The notes: a model not told the origin generated them from the letters alone. A stretch of 9,948 bases of DNA from an uncultured Lachnospiraceae bacterium (GCA_946566415.1 CAMNWW010000062.1:1-9948); one strand, 5' to 3'; positions 1 through 7,702 are shown, counted from the first letter of the stretch. Numbers and translations are program-made.

Positions 1-473
1 CCAAGACTTTTCCCGATCCAATATAAAAGCCCCAGAATCCAGCTTGTAAAAATTCCATATAAAATGACCGGACCTGCAATCGTAAAAATCTTACAGCCTA
101 TTCCAAAGACCTGTCCTTCTTTCTTGTATTCGATTGCGGGCGCCGCCACCGAATTTGCAAATCCTGTAATTGGAACCAAGGCTCCCGCTCCTCCCCAGTT
201 CGCTATCTGGGGATAAATTCCAACCCCGGTCAAAATTACACTGAGCAATACTAAAATCAAAGAACACCAGGAACCGCTGGTATCCTTATCCAGGCCAAGC
301 GCCTTGCAGTACTCAAGGATTCCCTGGCCTGCCACACAGATCACGCCTCCGGTCACAAAAGCTTTAGCCATACTTGGCGCCAAAACCCGTACCGGAGTTT
401 TTTCCTTCACATATTCTTCATAAGCTTTATCTCTTCTTTCTTTCGCCGCATGCGGCGCCTCAACTGCTTTCAT
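1..473 (-). CDS. spoVAC: Stage V sporulation protein AC (partial, C-terminus off the left edge)
   Basis: This is an integral membrane component of the SpoVA channel. The channel moves calcium-dipicolinate into the forespore during sporulation and out of the spore at germination; SpoVAC homologues are reported to behave as a mechanosensitive channel. The reading frame starts at the ATG at 473 (MKAVEAPHAAKERRDKAYEE), with a GAGAGG-type ribosome site just upstream, and stays open to position 1, giving about 157 residues. A charged N-terminus is followed by hydrophobic segments around residues 38-52, 73-92 and 125-150. The stretch GIYPQIANWGGAGALVPITG and the following FANSVAAPAIEYKKEGQVFG are typical of the SpoVAC/SpoVAEb family. 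The family is usually about 150 residues, so only the last few are probably missing. It lies 83 bases after spoVAB on the same strand. Family assignment is from recognised sequence, not a search. Confidence 0.9.
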   Translation of the reverse strand, partial: MKAVEAPHAAKERRDKAYEEYVKEKTPVRVLAPSMAKAFVTGGVICVAGQGILEYCKALGLDKDTSGSWCSLILVLLSVILTGVGIYPQIANWGGAGALVPITGFANSVAAPAIEYKKEGQVFGIGCKIFTIAGPVILYGIFTSWILGLLYWIGKSL

Positions 474-556
474 TGAAATTTTCCTCTCTTTCTCATTGCC
501 GAACAGACAATTCTAATCAGGGATCCCGAATAAACGCACGGTTTCCCGAATGAGTT

Positions 557-973
557 TTACCAACGCATGTAAAAAAATACGAACGCGCCTATACCTTTTC
601 CAAGCGCCATTCCCAGTATCAGATAAGGGATGCATTTGAGAAGCTTTACCCTCCTTACAAAGATTGGGAAAATGTTCAGCACCTCCGCCAGAGCCATCGA
701 CCAACACCCCACAAAGATTCCGGAAAACAATCCGAATACCGGGAGAAGCCACTCGCCGTTGGGAATCCGGATATGATACACCCAGAAGATATTTCCCAGC
801 ATCCCGCCCAGCGCGATACAATCCTCATAGAACAAAATATGATCTCCCGTGTGTGTACGGTCGGCAAAATCGGAAACGACCCCCAGACCAATGATGAACG
901 AAAACAGACCTGCCGCCACCCCGAATCCGGCGCTAAGCCCCAGTATTCCCAGAATTACCTGTTTTCCCCACAT
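557..973 (-). CDS. spoVAB: Stage V sporulation protein AB
   Basis: A 138-residue, highly hydrophobic protein matching SpoVAB, which is about 140 residues in Bacillus subtilis. It belongs to the SpoVA complex in the forespore inner membrane, needed for dipicolinic acid uptake. Membrane segments are visible at roughly residues 5-31, 52-66, 76-100 and 112-135. The family-like N-terminal half contains LSAGFGVAAGLFSFI and a DCIALGGMLGNIFW stretch. The ATG at 973 is chosen because an AGAAAGGAG ribosome site sits about 8 bases upstream, inside the end of spoVAA. The gene therefore overlaps spoVAA by 41 bases (933-973), which suggests translational coupling. The stop is TAA at 557-559, and spoVAC follows 83 bases later. 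Confidence 0.9.
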   Translation of the reverse strand: MWGKQVILGILGLSAGFGVAAGLFSFIIGLGVVSDFADRTHTGDHILFYEDCIALGGMLGNIFWVYHIRIPNGEWLLPVFGLFSGIFVGCWSMALAEVLNIFPIFVRRVKLLKCIPYLILGMALGKGIGAFVFFYMRW

Positions 974-1601
974 CTATTTCTTTCTCCTTTCTGGAGTACG
1001 CCTCTACCAACGTGGACTGGATATCATTCTCATACAATCGCATTTCCACTTCCATCGGCGTCGGATCCACCGAAAACCGTTTTCTTCCAAAATGGTTAAA
1101 AAATACCAGAATGCCCATGATGAGTCCCACACAATACGTCAATTCCAATATAGTAAAACCATCCGACGGATACCCCGTCACAAGTTCATAGATCTGCCCG
1201 AACATCTTTGTAACCGACACATCATTATTAAAAGACATAATTGAAAATGCCGCTCCCAGAAATGTAATACCTGCAATCACGACAACCTTCATCCAATGCA
1301 AAAGCATATTTTGTTTTTCCGGTTTCTCATAGGTCACAATCAGGTCTGTTTCCCCCTCGTTCTGGATATCCAGAGAAGGGTATTCTTGATGGATGCACTC
1401 AATAATCTTCAAGATCGACAGTACGAACCGATGCTGTCCCGTCTCCGGTATTTTCAGGATCCGCAGTGATTTTACTTTATTTACCACATTTTGATTGCTG
1501 CACTCCATAGCCAGGATATCTCCCAACGTAACATTTAACTGCCGTACCTCTGTATTTTTTTCTCCTTTAATATACAGAATATCATTACCACCAGCTGCCA
1601 T
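933..1601 (-). CDS. spoVAA: Stage V sporulation protein AA
   Basis: A 222-residue SpoVAA homologue, slightly longer than the approximately 206-residue Bacillus protein. The N-terminal part (residues about 6-90) is soluble and contains LNVTLGDIL and a SILKIIECIHQEYPSLDIQ stretch typical of the family. It is followed by membrane segments at about 104-123 and 151-170 and the conserved PTPMEVEMRLYENDI motif at about 170-185. SpoVAA is part of the SpoVA dipicolinic acid transport complex of the forespore inner membrane. The ATG at 1601 has a GGGAGAG site at 1613-1619, with a fairly long 11-base spacing. The gene overlaps the 60-codon ORF upstream by 17 bases and spoVAB downstream by 41 bases. The extra C-terminal tail, about 14 residues, is encoded in that second overlap. 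Confidence 0.9.
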   Translation of the reverse strand: MAAGGNDILYIKGEKNTEVRQLNVTLGDILAMECSNQNVVNKVKSLRILKIPETGQHRFVLSILKIIECIHQEYPSLDIQNEGETDLIVTYEKPEKQNMLLHWMKVVVIAGITFLGAAFSIMSFNNDVSVTKMFGQIYELVTGYPSDGFTILELTYCVGLIMGILVFFNHFGRKRFSVDPTPMEVEMRLYENDIQSTLVEAYSRKEKEIDVGKTGNSGNTGA

Positions 1602-1767
1602 GACCTATCGATCTCTCCCATCCGTCTATTACATTTGCGATCAGCGTTCCCTGCGCCATGTCGCTTCCGCTGCTGACATTATAATAGTAATAAACAATTC
1701 CGACACAGACTGCCGCGAGAACGACAAGAAGCAGGCAGAGCCGGATTCTTTTTCTTGCTTTTTCCAT
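1585..1767 (-). CDS. Small single-pass membrane protein heading the spoVA operon (hypothetical)
   Basis: I do not recognise this 60-residue product. It has a basic N-terminus (MEKARKRIR), one strongly hydrophobic segment at about residues 9-28, a YYYY run, and a short hydrophilic tail ending HGSWW, so it should be a single-pass membrane protein. Support for translation is good: the ATG at 1767 has an AAAGGAAGG ribosome site at 1777-1785, nine bases away. The only promoter-like sequence for the operon (sigma-G type, 1793-1821) lies immediately upstream, giving a leader of only about 18-20 bases that fits this start codon. The stop overlaps spoVAA by 17 bases in a different frame, so it is not simply an N-terminal extension of SpoVAA. 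It may be a lineage-specific SpoVA accessory protein or a leader ORF that couples translation to spoVAA; its function is unknown. Confidence 0.65.
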   Translation of the reverse strand: MEKARKRIRLCLLLVVLAAVCVGIVYYYYNVSSGSDMAQGTLIANVIDGWERSIGHGSWW

Positions 1768-1792
1768 AAACCTGCACCTTCCTTTCTGGTGG

Positions 1793-1821
1793 TAGTATGT
1801 CAGATTTTCTGCAAAATATTC
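1793..1821 (-). promoter_or_regulatory. Sigma-G type forespore promoter for the spoVA operon
   Basis: On the minus strand a -35-like GAATA (1817-1821) is followed after 17 bases by CATACTA (1793-1799). CATACTA matches the known sigma-G -10 consensus and GAATA fits the sigma-G -35. The spoVA operon is sigma-G dependent in Bacillus subtilis, so the motif has the expected function. The predicted start near 1786 is about 18-20 bases before the small ORF. It lies between the opp terminator and the first spoVA ORF. Confidence 0.75.
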
Positions 1822-1840
1822 TCTTCATTAAAAAATGCAG

Positions 1841-1888
1841 AAAAACAGGAGATATCCTCACTGCTCCCACAATGAGGATATCCCCTGT
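1841..1888 (-). terminator. Rho-independent terminator of the opp operon
   Basis: Two 16-base arms at 1845-1860 and 1873-1888 are complementary at 15 of 16 positions around a 12-base loop. On the minus strand the stem is followed directly by TTTTT (1841-1845). It begins 23 bases after the oppF stop codon and ends about 20 bases before the spoVA promoter, so it should separate vegetative opp transcription from the forespore operon. Confidence 0.85.
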
Positions 1889-1911
1889 CCTTATTAAAAC
1901 CATATGATTAC

Positions 1912-2880
1912 TTATTCTTCTCCGATCCTATGGCAAGCGGCAAAATGCTCCGGTCCAACTTCCCTGAACTCGGGCGTCTCCTGCCTGCAGCGGTCGGTCG
2001 CGTAGCGGCAGCGTGAAGCGAAACGGCACCCTGGTTTCGGATTGATCGGACTTGGAATCTCTCCTTCAATATTGATTCTCTTCTTCTCCCTCTCCGTCTC
2101 CGGATCCGGGATCGGAATCGACGACATCAATGCTTCCGTATACGGATGCTTCGGGTTTGTGTACAGCTCATAAGACGGAGCCATCTCCACCATTTTCCCA
2201 AGGTACATAACACCGACACGGTCAGATATATGCTTTACCATCGACAAATCGTGTGCGATGAACATATATGTCAGTCCGCGCTCCTTTTGAAGCCGGATAA
2301 GGAGGTTAATGATCTGCGCCTGAATTGACACGTCCAAGGCAGAAATCGGCTCGTCGCAGACGATAAATTCCGGCTCGATCGCCAGCGCCCGGGCAATCCC
2401 GATTCTCTGCCTCTGCCCGCCTGAGAACTCGTGCGGAAAACGGTTCGCGTGCTCGGATGTCATATTGATCGTCCGGAGCAGTTCATAGATCTTATCCGTC
2501 CTTGCCTGTCCAGTATAAAGACCATGAATGTCGATACCCTCGCCGATAATATCCCCAACCGTCATACGGGGGTCAAGCGACGAATACGGATCCTGGAAAA
2601 TAATCTGCGCTTTTCTTGTAAAATCCTTTTTCTCCTTGCCTTTTAACTCATTTACTTTGATCCCGTCAAAGATGATATCGCCGGAGGTTGCTGGATACAG
2701 TCCCATAACTGTTTTCCCGCAGGTTGTTTTCCCGCAGCCGGATTCGCCCACTATCCCAAGTGTCTCTCCCTTGTAAATCTGAAAACTAATGCCGTCGACT
2801 GCTTTCAAAATCGCATTTTTCCCTACTTTAAAATGCTTTTTCAAGTCTTTGACTTCTACCAATACCTTTTTCTCACTCAT
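1912..2880 (-). CDS. oppF: Oligopeptide ABC transporter ATP-binding protein OppF
   Basis: One of two ATPase subunits that power oligopeptide import through OppBC. In the 322-residue protein the Walker A motif GESGCGKT is at 45-52, the Q-loop at about 96, the ABC signature FSGGQRQR at 152-159, Walker B FIVCDEP at 172-178 and the switch His in AHD at 209-211. The C-terminal oligopeptide/dipeptide extension contains NPKHPYTEALMSS and four cysteines (about C285, C291, C298, C316). Such a cluster is reported to bind iron-sulfur in some homologues. The ATG at 2880 shares one base with the oppD TGA (TGATG), with a GGAGG site nine bases upstream; a GTG one codon earlier (2883) is an alternative start. 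It is the last gene of the operon, followed by a strong terminator. Confidence 0.93.
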   Translation of the reverse strand: MSEKKVLVEVKDLKKHFKVGKNAILKAVDGISFQIYKGETLGIVGESGCGKTTCGKTVMGLYPATSGDIIFDGIKVNELKGKEKKDFTRKAQIIFQDPYSSLDPRMTVGDIIGEGIDIHGLYTGQARTDKIYELLRTINMTSEHANRFPHEFSGGQRQRIGIARALAIEPEFIVCDEPISALDVSIQAQIINLLIRLQKERGLTYMFIAHDLSMVKHISDRVGVMYLGKMVEMAPSYELYTNPKHPYTEALMSSIPIPDPETEREKKRINIEGEIPSPINPKPGCRFASRCRYATDRCRQETPEFREVGPEHFAACHRIGEE

Positions 2881-3902
2881 CACCTGATACCTCCGCTTAA
2901 CTCGGCTATGCCATGCTTTTTCGCCTCTTCACTGAGCATCCAACAGTTGCAGGCATGTGTATCGGAAAAGACTTTCTCATCCGGCATTCCTTTTCTGCAG
3001 ATCTTCATGCCGTACTCGCACCGCGGCGCAAAGGAACAGCCGACCGGCGGATTCAGAAGATCCGGCGGCGTCCCCATAAGTGAGTACAAACTTGCTTTAT
3101 TTTCCATCTTAAGGGTCGGAACCGATTTCAATAGAGCCATTGTATATGGATGCTTCGGCTGATAGAATATCTCGTCAACCGTTCCATGTTCTACAAGAGT
3201 CCCCGCATACATAACCTGAATCCTGTTCGCATAAGCCGCGACAACGCCGAGGTCATGGGTAACCAAGATGATCGCCGTATTAAATTCCTTCTGAATATCC
3301 GCCATCAAATCCATAATCTGCGCCTGGATCGTTACGTCTAATGCTGTCGTCGGCTCATCGGCAATGAGCAGATCCGGGTTACAGGCCAGCGCCACGGCAA
3401 TCATTGCCCTCTGACGCATTCCGCCGGAAAATTCATGGGGATACTGGTTAATACGAACCTTTGGGTTCGGGATCCGTACCAATTCCAAAAGCCGCAGAAC
3501 CTCGGCGCGGATCTCTTCCTTTGTTTTCTGTGTATGTAATTTAATGCCCTCCGCTATCTGGGCTCCGATCTTCATCGTCGGGTTTAGGGATGTCATAGGA
3601 TCCTGGAAAATCATGGACACATCATTTCCACGGATATTACGCTTTTCCTTTTCCGGAAGCCTGAGCACGTCTTTCCCATTCAGGATAATCTGTGAATTCT
3701 CATCAATAACGGTCTGATGCTTCGGCAGGATTCCAATAATGGATTTCGCCGTCACCGTTTTCCCGCAGCCGGACTCTCCCACCAGCGCCACCGTTTCCCC
3801 CTTATCCACATGGAAACTGACGCCCCTTACTGCCTGGACAATTCCTGCATAGGTCTTAAAAGACACTTTCAAATCTTTTACTTCTAATAATCTCTCAGCC
3901 AT
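2880..3902 (-). CDS. oppD: Oligopeptide ABC transporter ATP-binding protein OppD
   Basis: The second ATPase subunit of the peptide importer, 340 residues. Walker A GESGCGKT is at 42-49, the Q-loop glutamine at 100 (MIFQDP), the signature FSGGMRQR at 158-165, Walker B LLIADEP at 178-184, the D-loop just after it, and the switch His at 216 (THD). The C-terminal Oligo_HPY-type extension (QPKHPYTMALLKSVP, about 248-262) ends in a four-cysteine cluster (C289, C295, C302 and C318 or C320). All nucleotide-binding motifs are intact, so both OppD and OppF should be catalytically competent. It starts 9 bases after the oppC stop with a weak AGGGAG site, and its stop overlaps the oppF start. Confidence 0.94.
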   Translation of the reverse strand: MAERLLEVKDLKVSFKTYAGIVQAVRGVSFHVDKGETVALVGESGCGKTVTAKSIIGILPKHQTVIDENSQIILNGKDVLRLPEKEKRNIRGNDVSMIFQDPMTSLNPTMKIGAQIAEGIKLHTQKTKEEIRAEVLRLLELVRIPNPKVRINQYPHEFSGGMRQRAMIAVALACNPDLLIADEPTTALDVTIQAQIMDLMADIQKEFNTAIILVTHDLGVVAAYANRIQVMYAGTLVEHGTVDEIFYQPKHPYTMALLKSVPTLKMENKASLYSLMGTPPDLLNPPVGCSFAPRCEYGMKICRKGMPDEKVFSDTHACNCWMLSEEAKKHGIAELSGGIR

Positions 3903-3911
3903 TTTTTCTCC

Positions 3912-4844
3912 CTACTTTCTCAGTTTTGGATCCAGTGCGTCTGTCAGTCCGTCACCGATCAAATGAAAAGATAATACCGTAAGCACGATCATCAGACACG
4001 GGAAAAACAACTGATAGGGGTCGAACATAAGCCTTGTCTGATAAAGCGAAGCCAAAGCGCCCCAGCTCGTCTCCGGCGGTTGAACACCCAGCCCGATATA
4101 GCTGAGGAAGGATTCAGAGAAAATAAAGCTCGGAATAGAAAGCGTCAGGTTTACGATAATGATTCCCAGCGTATTGGGAAGCAGGTGCTTTACAATGATT
4201 CTTGCCGGGCTTGCCCCAAGGGCTGTGGCCGCGGCGACAAAATCCTGCTGCTTAAGCTGCATAACCTGACCGCGGACCATACGCGCCGTTCCGGTCCATG
4301 CCGTGATCGTCATGGCAAATACAAGGGCGAACATACTTCTCCCTAATACAAAGGAAAGAATCACAATCAGCACCAGATATGGGATCGAACCAATAATCTC
4401 AATGACACGCATCAAGAAATCGTCTACAACCCCTCCGAGATATCCCGCGATACCGCCCAGCGCGCTTCCAATAATAAAACTCACGACCGTACATGCAATA
4501 CCGATAATAATTGAGATACGTCCTCCATAACAGACACGGGTAAAAATGTCTCTTCCCATCTCATCTGTCCCAAACCAATAGGTTCCATTCGGTTTTATAT
4601 TTTTCATGTTGTAGTCGATAAACTGATAATCCTTACCGGAAATCATCGGTCCAAAACATACCATCAATACGACGAGCACCAGTATAATGAGTCCGACCAC
4701 AGACAGCTTATTGGCGCGGAATCTTCTCCACACATCCGACCAGAACGTGATGCTTGGCTTACTGATCTTTTCTGCATCAAGCCCTTTTGTTCCGACCACT
4801 TCAAAATCATCTGATTCAAATATAAGTTTACTGTTTGCTTCCAT
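3912..4844 (-). CDS. oppC: Oligopeptide ABC transporter permease OppC
   Basis: A 310-residue inner-membrane permease that pairs with OppB to form the peptide translocation pore. After a roughly 45-residue cytoplasmic N-terminus there is a first membrane helix at about 47-67, then the family hallmark FGTDEMGRDIFTR (91-103). Further helices lie at about 110-135, 152-180, 225-245 and 280-297. The cytoplasmic EAA loop that docks the ATPases is AAATALGASPARIIVKHLLP, starting near residue 204. Start ATG at 4844 with an AGGAGG ribosome site, 8 bases after the oppB stop. Length and order match standard Opp/Dpp operons. Confidence 0.94.
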   Translation of the reverse strand: MEANSKLIFESDDFEVVGTKGLDAEKISKPSITFWSDVWRRFRANKLSVVGLIILVLVVLMVCFGPMISGKDYQFIDYNMKNIKPNGTYWFGTDEMGRDIFTRVCYGGRISIIIGIACTVVSFIIGSALGGIAGYLGGVVDDFLMRVIEIIGSIPYLVLIVILSFVLGRSMFALVFAMTITAWTGTARMVRGQVMQLKQQDFVAAATALGASPARIIVKHLLPNTLGIIIVNLTLSIPSFIFSESFLSYIGLGVQPPETSWGALASLYQTRLMFDPYQLFFPCLMIVLTVLSFHLIGDGLTDALDPKLRK

Positions 4845-4852
4845 AACTCCTC

Positions 4853-5788
4853 CTACCTGGCATTTTTCGTGATCCGGATACGTGGATCGACCAAGCCGTA
4901 CAGTATATCTACAAAGAACAGCGAGATAATATACATCAGCGCGAAGAAAATCGCCATACCAAGGATCAGATAAGGATCCGAGTCACTCACTGCCTTTACA
5001 TAGTGCTGCCCCATTCCTGGAATTGAGAAAAATCTTTCAATGACCATAGAACCTCCAAATACGTTTCCGACCGCTACAGGTACCATTGTAACGATAGGCA
5101 GAATCGCGTTTCGGAGAATATGTCTGAATACCAGCCTCCTCTGGCTGCAGCCCTTCGCAATCGCGGTCTGTATGTAATCCTCTCCCATGACGCCTACCGT
5201 GCTGGTCCTCATATACTTACTGTAGGTTGCAATTCCCGGAATCGAATATGCCGCGACCGGGAGGACATAATGGATCGGCTGGCCCCAGCCCATAATTGGC
5301 GCAAGCTTCCACTTAAATGCGACAAAATACTGAAGCAGCGCACAAAACACGAAAGTAGGAATACAGATTGCCAGTACTACCAGGACCCGGATAATCTGAT
5401 CTCCCAGCTTCTCCCGGTTCAGCGCCTGTATAATTCCAAGAAGAACTCCTATTACGACCTGAATCGCGATTGCGATAAGACCAATCTTAGCGGAAACCAC
5501 CGCGCTGGTCTTAAGCAGCATATTCACTGTCCTTCCTTCGTATACAATTGAATCTCCCAGGTTCCCTTCAAAGATAAGTCCCTTCATATATTCAACGAAC
5601 CGGGTCGTCATAGGCTGATCAAGCCCGTACTTTGCGATCAGCACCTGTCTTGACGAATCCGGAAGCTGCTGAACTTTTGCCACGATCGGATCGCCGGGCT
5701 TCATACAAATCAAGAAAAATGATACGGACGCAATGATCGCAAGGGCGATCACAGCATAGATAAATCGTTTTAAAATATATTTTCCCAT
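4853..5788 (-). CDS. oppB: Oligopeptide ABC transporter permease OppB
   Basis: A 311-residue permease subunit. It has a membrane helix at about 10-29 followed by the family motif PGDPI (31-35), an external domain with KYGLDQP, and five further hydrophobic segments (about 100-121, 133-155, 172-188, 230-250, 274-298). The EAA-type coupling loop TAIAKGCSQRRLVFRHILRN begins at about 208, and the C-terminus ends DPRIRI as is usual for the family. The start ATG at 5788 has a GGAGGGAA-type site. It is separated from oppA by 101 bases containing a strong hairpin, unlike the 8-9 base gaps further down the operon. OppB therefore probably has lower expression than OppA. Confidence 0.94.
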   Translation of the reverse strand: MGKYILKRFIYAVIALAIIASVSFFLICMKPGDPIVAKVQQLPDSSRQVLIAKYGLDQPMTTRFVEYMKGLIFEGNLGDSIVYEGRTVNMLLKTSAVVSAKIGLIAIAIQVVIGVLLGIIQALNREKLGDQIIRVLVVLAICIPTFVFCALLQYFVAFKWKLAPIMGWGQPIHYVLPVAAYSIPGIATYSKYMRTSTVGVMGEDYIQTAIAKGCSQRRLVFRHILRNAILPIVTMVPVAVGNVFGGSMVIERFFSIPGMGQHYVKAVSDSDPYLILGMAIFFALMYIISLFFVDILYGLVDPRIRITKNAR

Positions 5789-5827
5789 GTTTCCCTCCCT
5801 TGCCTGGAGTATAAGACTCTTTTATTC

Positions 5828-5860
5828 GGTTACAGTCCTGGCAGAGCCAGGACTGTAACC
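5828..5860 (-). promoter_or_regulatory. Perfect intercistronic hairpin between oppA and oppB
   Basis: The arms at 5828-5842 and 5846-5860 are perfectly complementary over 15 bp around a 3-base loop. On the minus strand the sequence after the stem is GAATAAAAGAG, with no uridine run, so it is unlikely to be a full terminator. Hairpins at this place in binding-protein transport operons commonly protect the upstream mRNA or reduce read-through, so that the binding protein exceeds the permease. That role is inferred here. Confidence 0.8.
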
Positions 5861-5889
5861 TCTTCTCCCTTATGAAATTGAAACAAAAA

Positions 5890-7614
5890 TTATTCCGCTG
5901 TCTTTTCAACGCCTATATAATCCGGCAGAAGGAACGGATGCGCCTGATAACCAGAAACGTTCTTTGCCACCAGGGCGCGCTGTTTGCTGCAGTAAACCGG
6001 CGTTACCGGAGCTTCTTCAAGCACAAGCGGTTCAGCCTCTTTGTATAATTCAAGCAGTCTGTCCGGATCAAAGATCTGCTGCATCTCTGTTACAAGTTCC
6101 GTATAACGGTCTGCTTTCTCGCCTGTCCAGTGTACTTTTGCTTCGCCGTAATATTCTTCTTTACCAAACAGACGAAGGAGACGCCACGGCTCTGTACCGG
6201 AGTCAACGCCCCAGCCGCCGAACGCTAATTCATACTGGCTTGCGTCGATCTGATCGTACGCTACGTTAGTCTCTGTCAGTTCGATGTTAAGTTTAATACC
6301 AAGATTCGCTTCCAATTCCTGCTTCATCCACTCAGCAGCCTTTTTCACAGCTTCAGTCGTTCCCAGAGTCGTATACTTGATCTCAAGGGCTGACGGGTCG
6401 TCTCCAAGACCTGCTTCCTGCATCCCTTCCAAAAGAAGAGCTTTCGGATCCGGATACTTCTCTGCCAAAGTCTTAAGATAATCCTTGCTGTCGCCTGCAA
6501 CATCTACCCAAAGAGAATCGCCTACGGTAGCGATCTGCGGCTCAAAAGAATATGCCGGGATATACTTATTTCCATATGCTTCCTCTACATAACGGTCACG
6601 GTCAAAGGCAAGTGAAATTGCAAGACGTACCTTCCAGTTTGAAAACATCGGATTCTCACAGTTAAAGATAAAGAAGTATGTAGACATCTCCGGCGTCTCT
6701 TTTACGTCATAGTATCCTGTCTGGTCTACCATGTCGTTCCAGTCTGTGTCATTCATAAGCGCGATATCGATTTCCTTATTCATCATAGACTGTGCCAGAG
6801 CAGATACCTCTGTAACGACCTTTCTGGTCAGCTTCGTAATATGTACATTCTCTTTATCCCAGTAATACTCGTTCGGCTCATAAACAGAACCAAAACCCGG
6901 CTCCCATGAAACAACCTTAAACGGCCCGGAACCCATTACCATATCAGCAGAAGAACCAAACTTGTCCCCGCATTCCTCTACGAATTTTTTGCTCACGATA
7001 CGTGCAAACGGGAATGTAGATACCGTCAGGAAGTTCGGGTTCGGAGTTGCAAGTGTGATTTCAACCGTCATGTCGTCGATCGCCTTCACGCCCAGCTCGC
7101 TTAACTCCTTGTTTCCTTCAAAACAGTCTCTCGCGTTCAGGATCATGTCCTCAAGCTGCCATGACTGCGGGGAAGCCAGGTTCGGATCAAACGCTCTCTG
7201 GAAAGAATACACTACGTCTTCCGCTGTTACAGGATCGCCGTTGCTGAACTTTCCTTCCGGCTGTAAATGGAAGGTGTACACCAGCTCGTCGTCGCTTACT
7301 TCGTAGGACTCTGCCGCGCCCGGAACCAAAATAAGTTCTCCGTTCTCATCCATCTCACGTCTCATAAGCGCCTCATAGACCGGAGCCGACGCACGCTGGT
7401 CCGTTAACATACTGGTCTGAATCGGGTCCATTGTCGTTACGTCCGCTGTATCCGCCGCTACTAATTCCTGAGCGCCTGAGGAAGCTGAGGAACCGCCGTC
7501 CCCACTGTCTCCGCCTTCTTCCTTCTTTGTGTCGCCGCCTCCGCCGCAGCCTGCCAGCAGTGTCACACACATAGCCGCCGCCAAAAGCGCGCTTAACCAT
7601 TTCTTTGCTTTCAT
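5890..7614 (-). CDS. oppA: Oligopeptide ABC transporter substrate-binding lipoprotein OppA
   Basis: A 574-residue extracellular peptide-binding protein of the SBP_bac_5 family, tethered to the membrane by a lipid. The N-terminus has a lysine-rich start, a hydrophobic core and the lipobox LLAGC, with the acylated cysteine at residue 23. A flexible Gly/Ser/Glu linker runs to about 48. The binding domain follows with family landmarks: an ALMRRE stretch, GKFSNGDPVTAEDVVYSFQR, MGSGPFKVVSWEPG, VRLAISLAFDRD and GGWGVDSGTEPWRLL. It delivers peptides to OppBC. The ATG at 7614 has an AAGGAGGAGG site immediately upstream. It is the first gene of the opp operon, with a recognisable promoter at 7712-7740. 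Peptide rather than nickel or dipeptide specificity is likely but cannot be read from the sequence with certainty. Confidence 0.92.
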   Translation of the reverse strand: MKAKKWLSALLAAAMCVTLLAGCGGGGDTKKEEGGDSGDGGSSASSGAQELVAADTADVTTMDPIQTSMLTDQRASAPVYEALMRREMDENGELILVPGAAESYEVSDDELVYTFHLQPEGKFSNGDPVTAEDVVYSFQRAFDPNLASPQSWQLEDMILNARDCFEGNKELSELGVKAIDDMTVEITLATPNPNFLTVSTFPFARIVSKKFVEECGDKFGSSADMVMGSGPFKVVSWEPGFGSVYEPNEYYWDKENVHITKLTRKVVTEVSALAQSMMNKEIDIALMNDTDWNDMVDQTGYYDVKETPEMSTYFFIFNCENPMFSNWKVRLAISLAFDRDRYVEEAYGNKYIPAYSFEPQIATVGDSLWVDVAGDSKDYLKTLAEKYPDPKALLLEGMQEAGLGDDPSALEIKYTTLGTTEAVKKAAEWMKQELEANLGIKLNIELTETNVAYDQIDASQYELAFGGWGVDSGTEPWRLLRLFGKEEYYGEAKVHWTGEKADRYTELVTEMQQIFDPDRLLELYKEAEPLVLEEAPVTPVYCSKQRALVAKNVSGYQAHPFLLPDYIGVEKTAE

Positions 7615-7643
7615 AAATCCTCCTCCTTAAAATAGGTACTTAA

Positions 7644-7702
7644 ATTAAAGGTCATAGATTTTGCCATAATCTGTACATTTTTGCTTGTCGTCTGCCTTTA
7701 AT
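7644..7702 (-). promoter_or_regulatory. Foldable 5' leader of the oppA mRNA
   Basis: The leader, about 90 bases between the predicted start (near 7705) and oppA, can form an outer 8-bp stem between 7695-7702 and 7644-7651 (ATTAAAGG/CCTTTAAT). Inside it is a small hairpin with 5-bp arms at 7668-7672 and 7656-7660. The outer stem would begin within a few bases of the transcript start. It does not match a riboswitch or T-box that I recognise, so a regulatory role is only a possibility. Confidence 0.35.

Noticed and set aside
524..551. Direct repeat TCCCGAAT, two copies 20 bases apart, between spoVAB and spoVAC
   Set aside because: Only 8 bases long and just two copies; likely chance, with no associated gene or structure.
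513..821. 102-codon minus-strand ORF overlapping spoVAB
   Set aside because: It lies mostly inside spoVAB in another frame, has no family resemblance and no better ribosome site; it is a shadow ORF.
1803..1817. CodY-box-like sequence in the spacer of the spoVA promoter
   Set aside because: It differs from the CodY consensus at about three of fifteen positions in A/T-rich DNA, and control of a forespore operon by CodY at this place has no other support.
1679..1903. 74-codon minus-strand ORF across the opp terminator and spoVA promoter
   Set aside because: It runs through the terminator hairpin and promoter in a frame without a credible ribosome site, and its product has mixed low-complexity composition.
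5805..5827. Small GAGT/ACTC hairpin before oppB
   Set aside because: A 4-bp stem is too short to mean anything next to the perfect 15-bp hairpin beside it.
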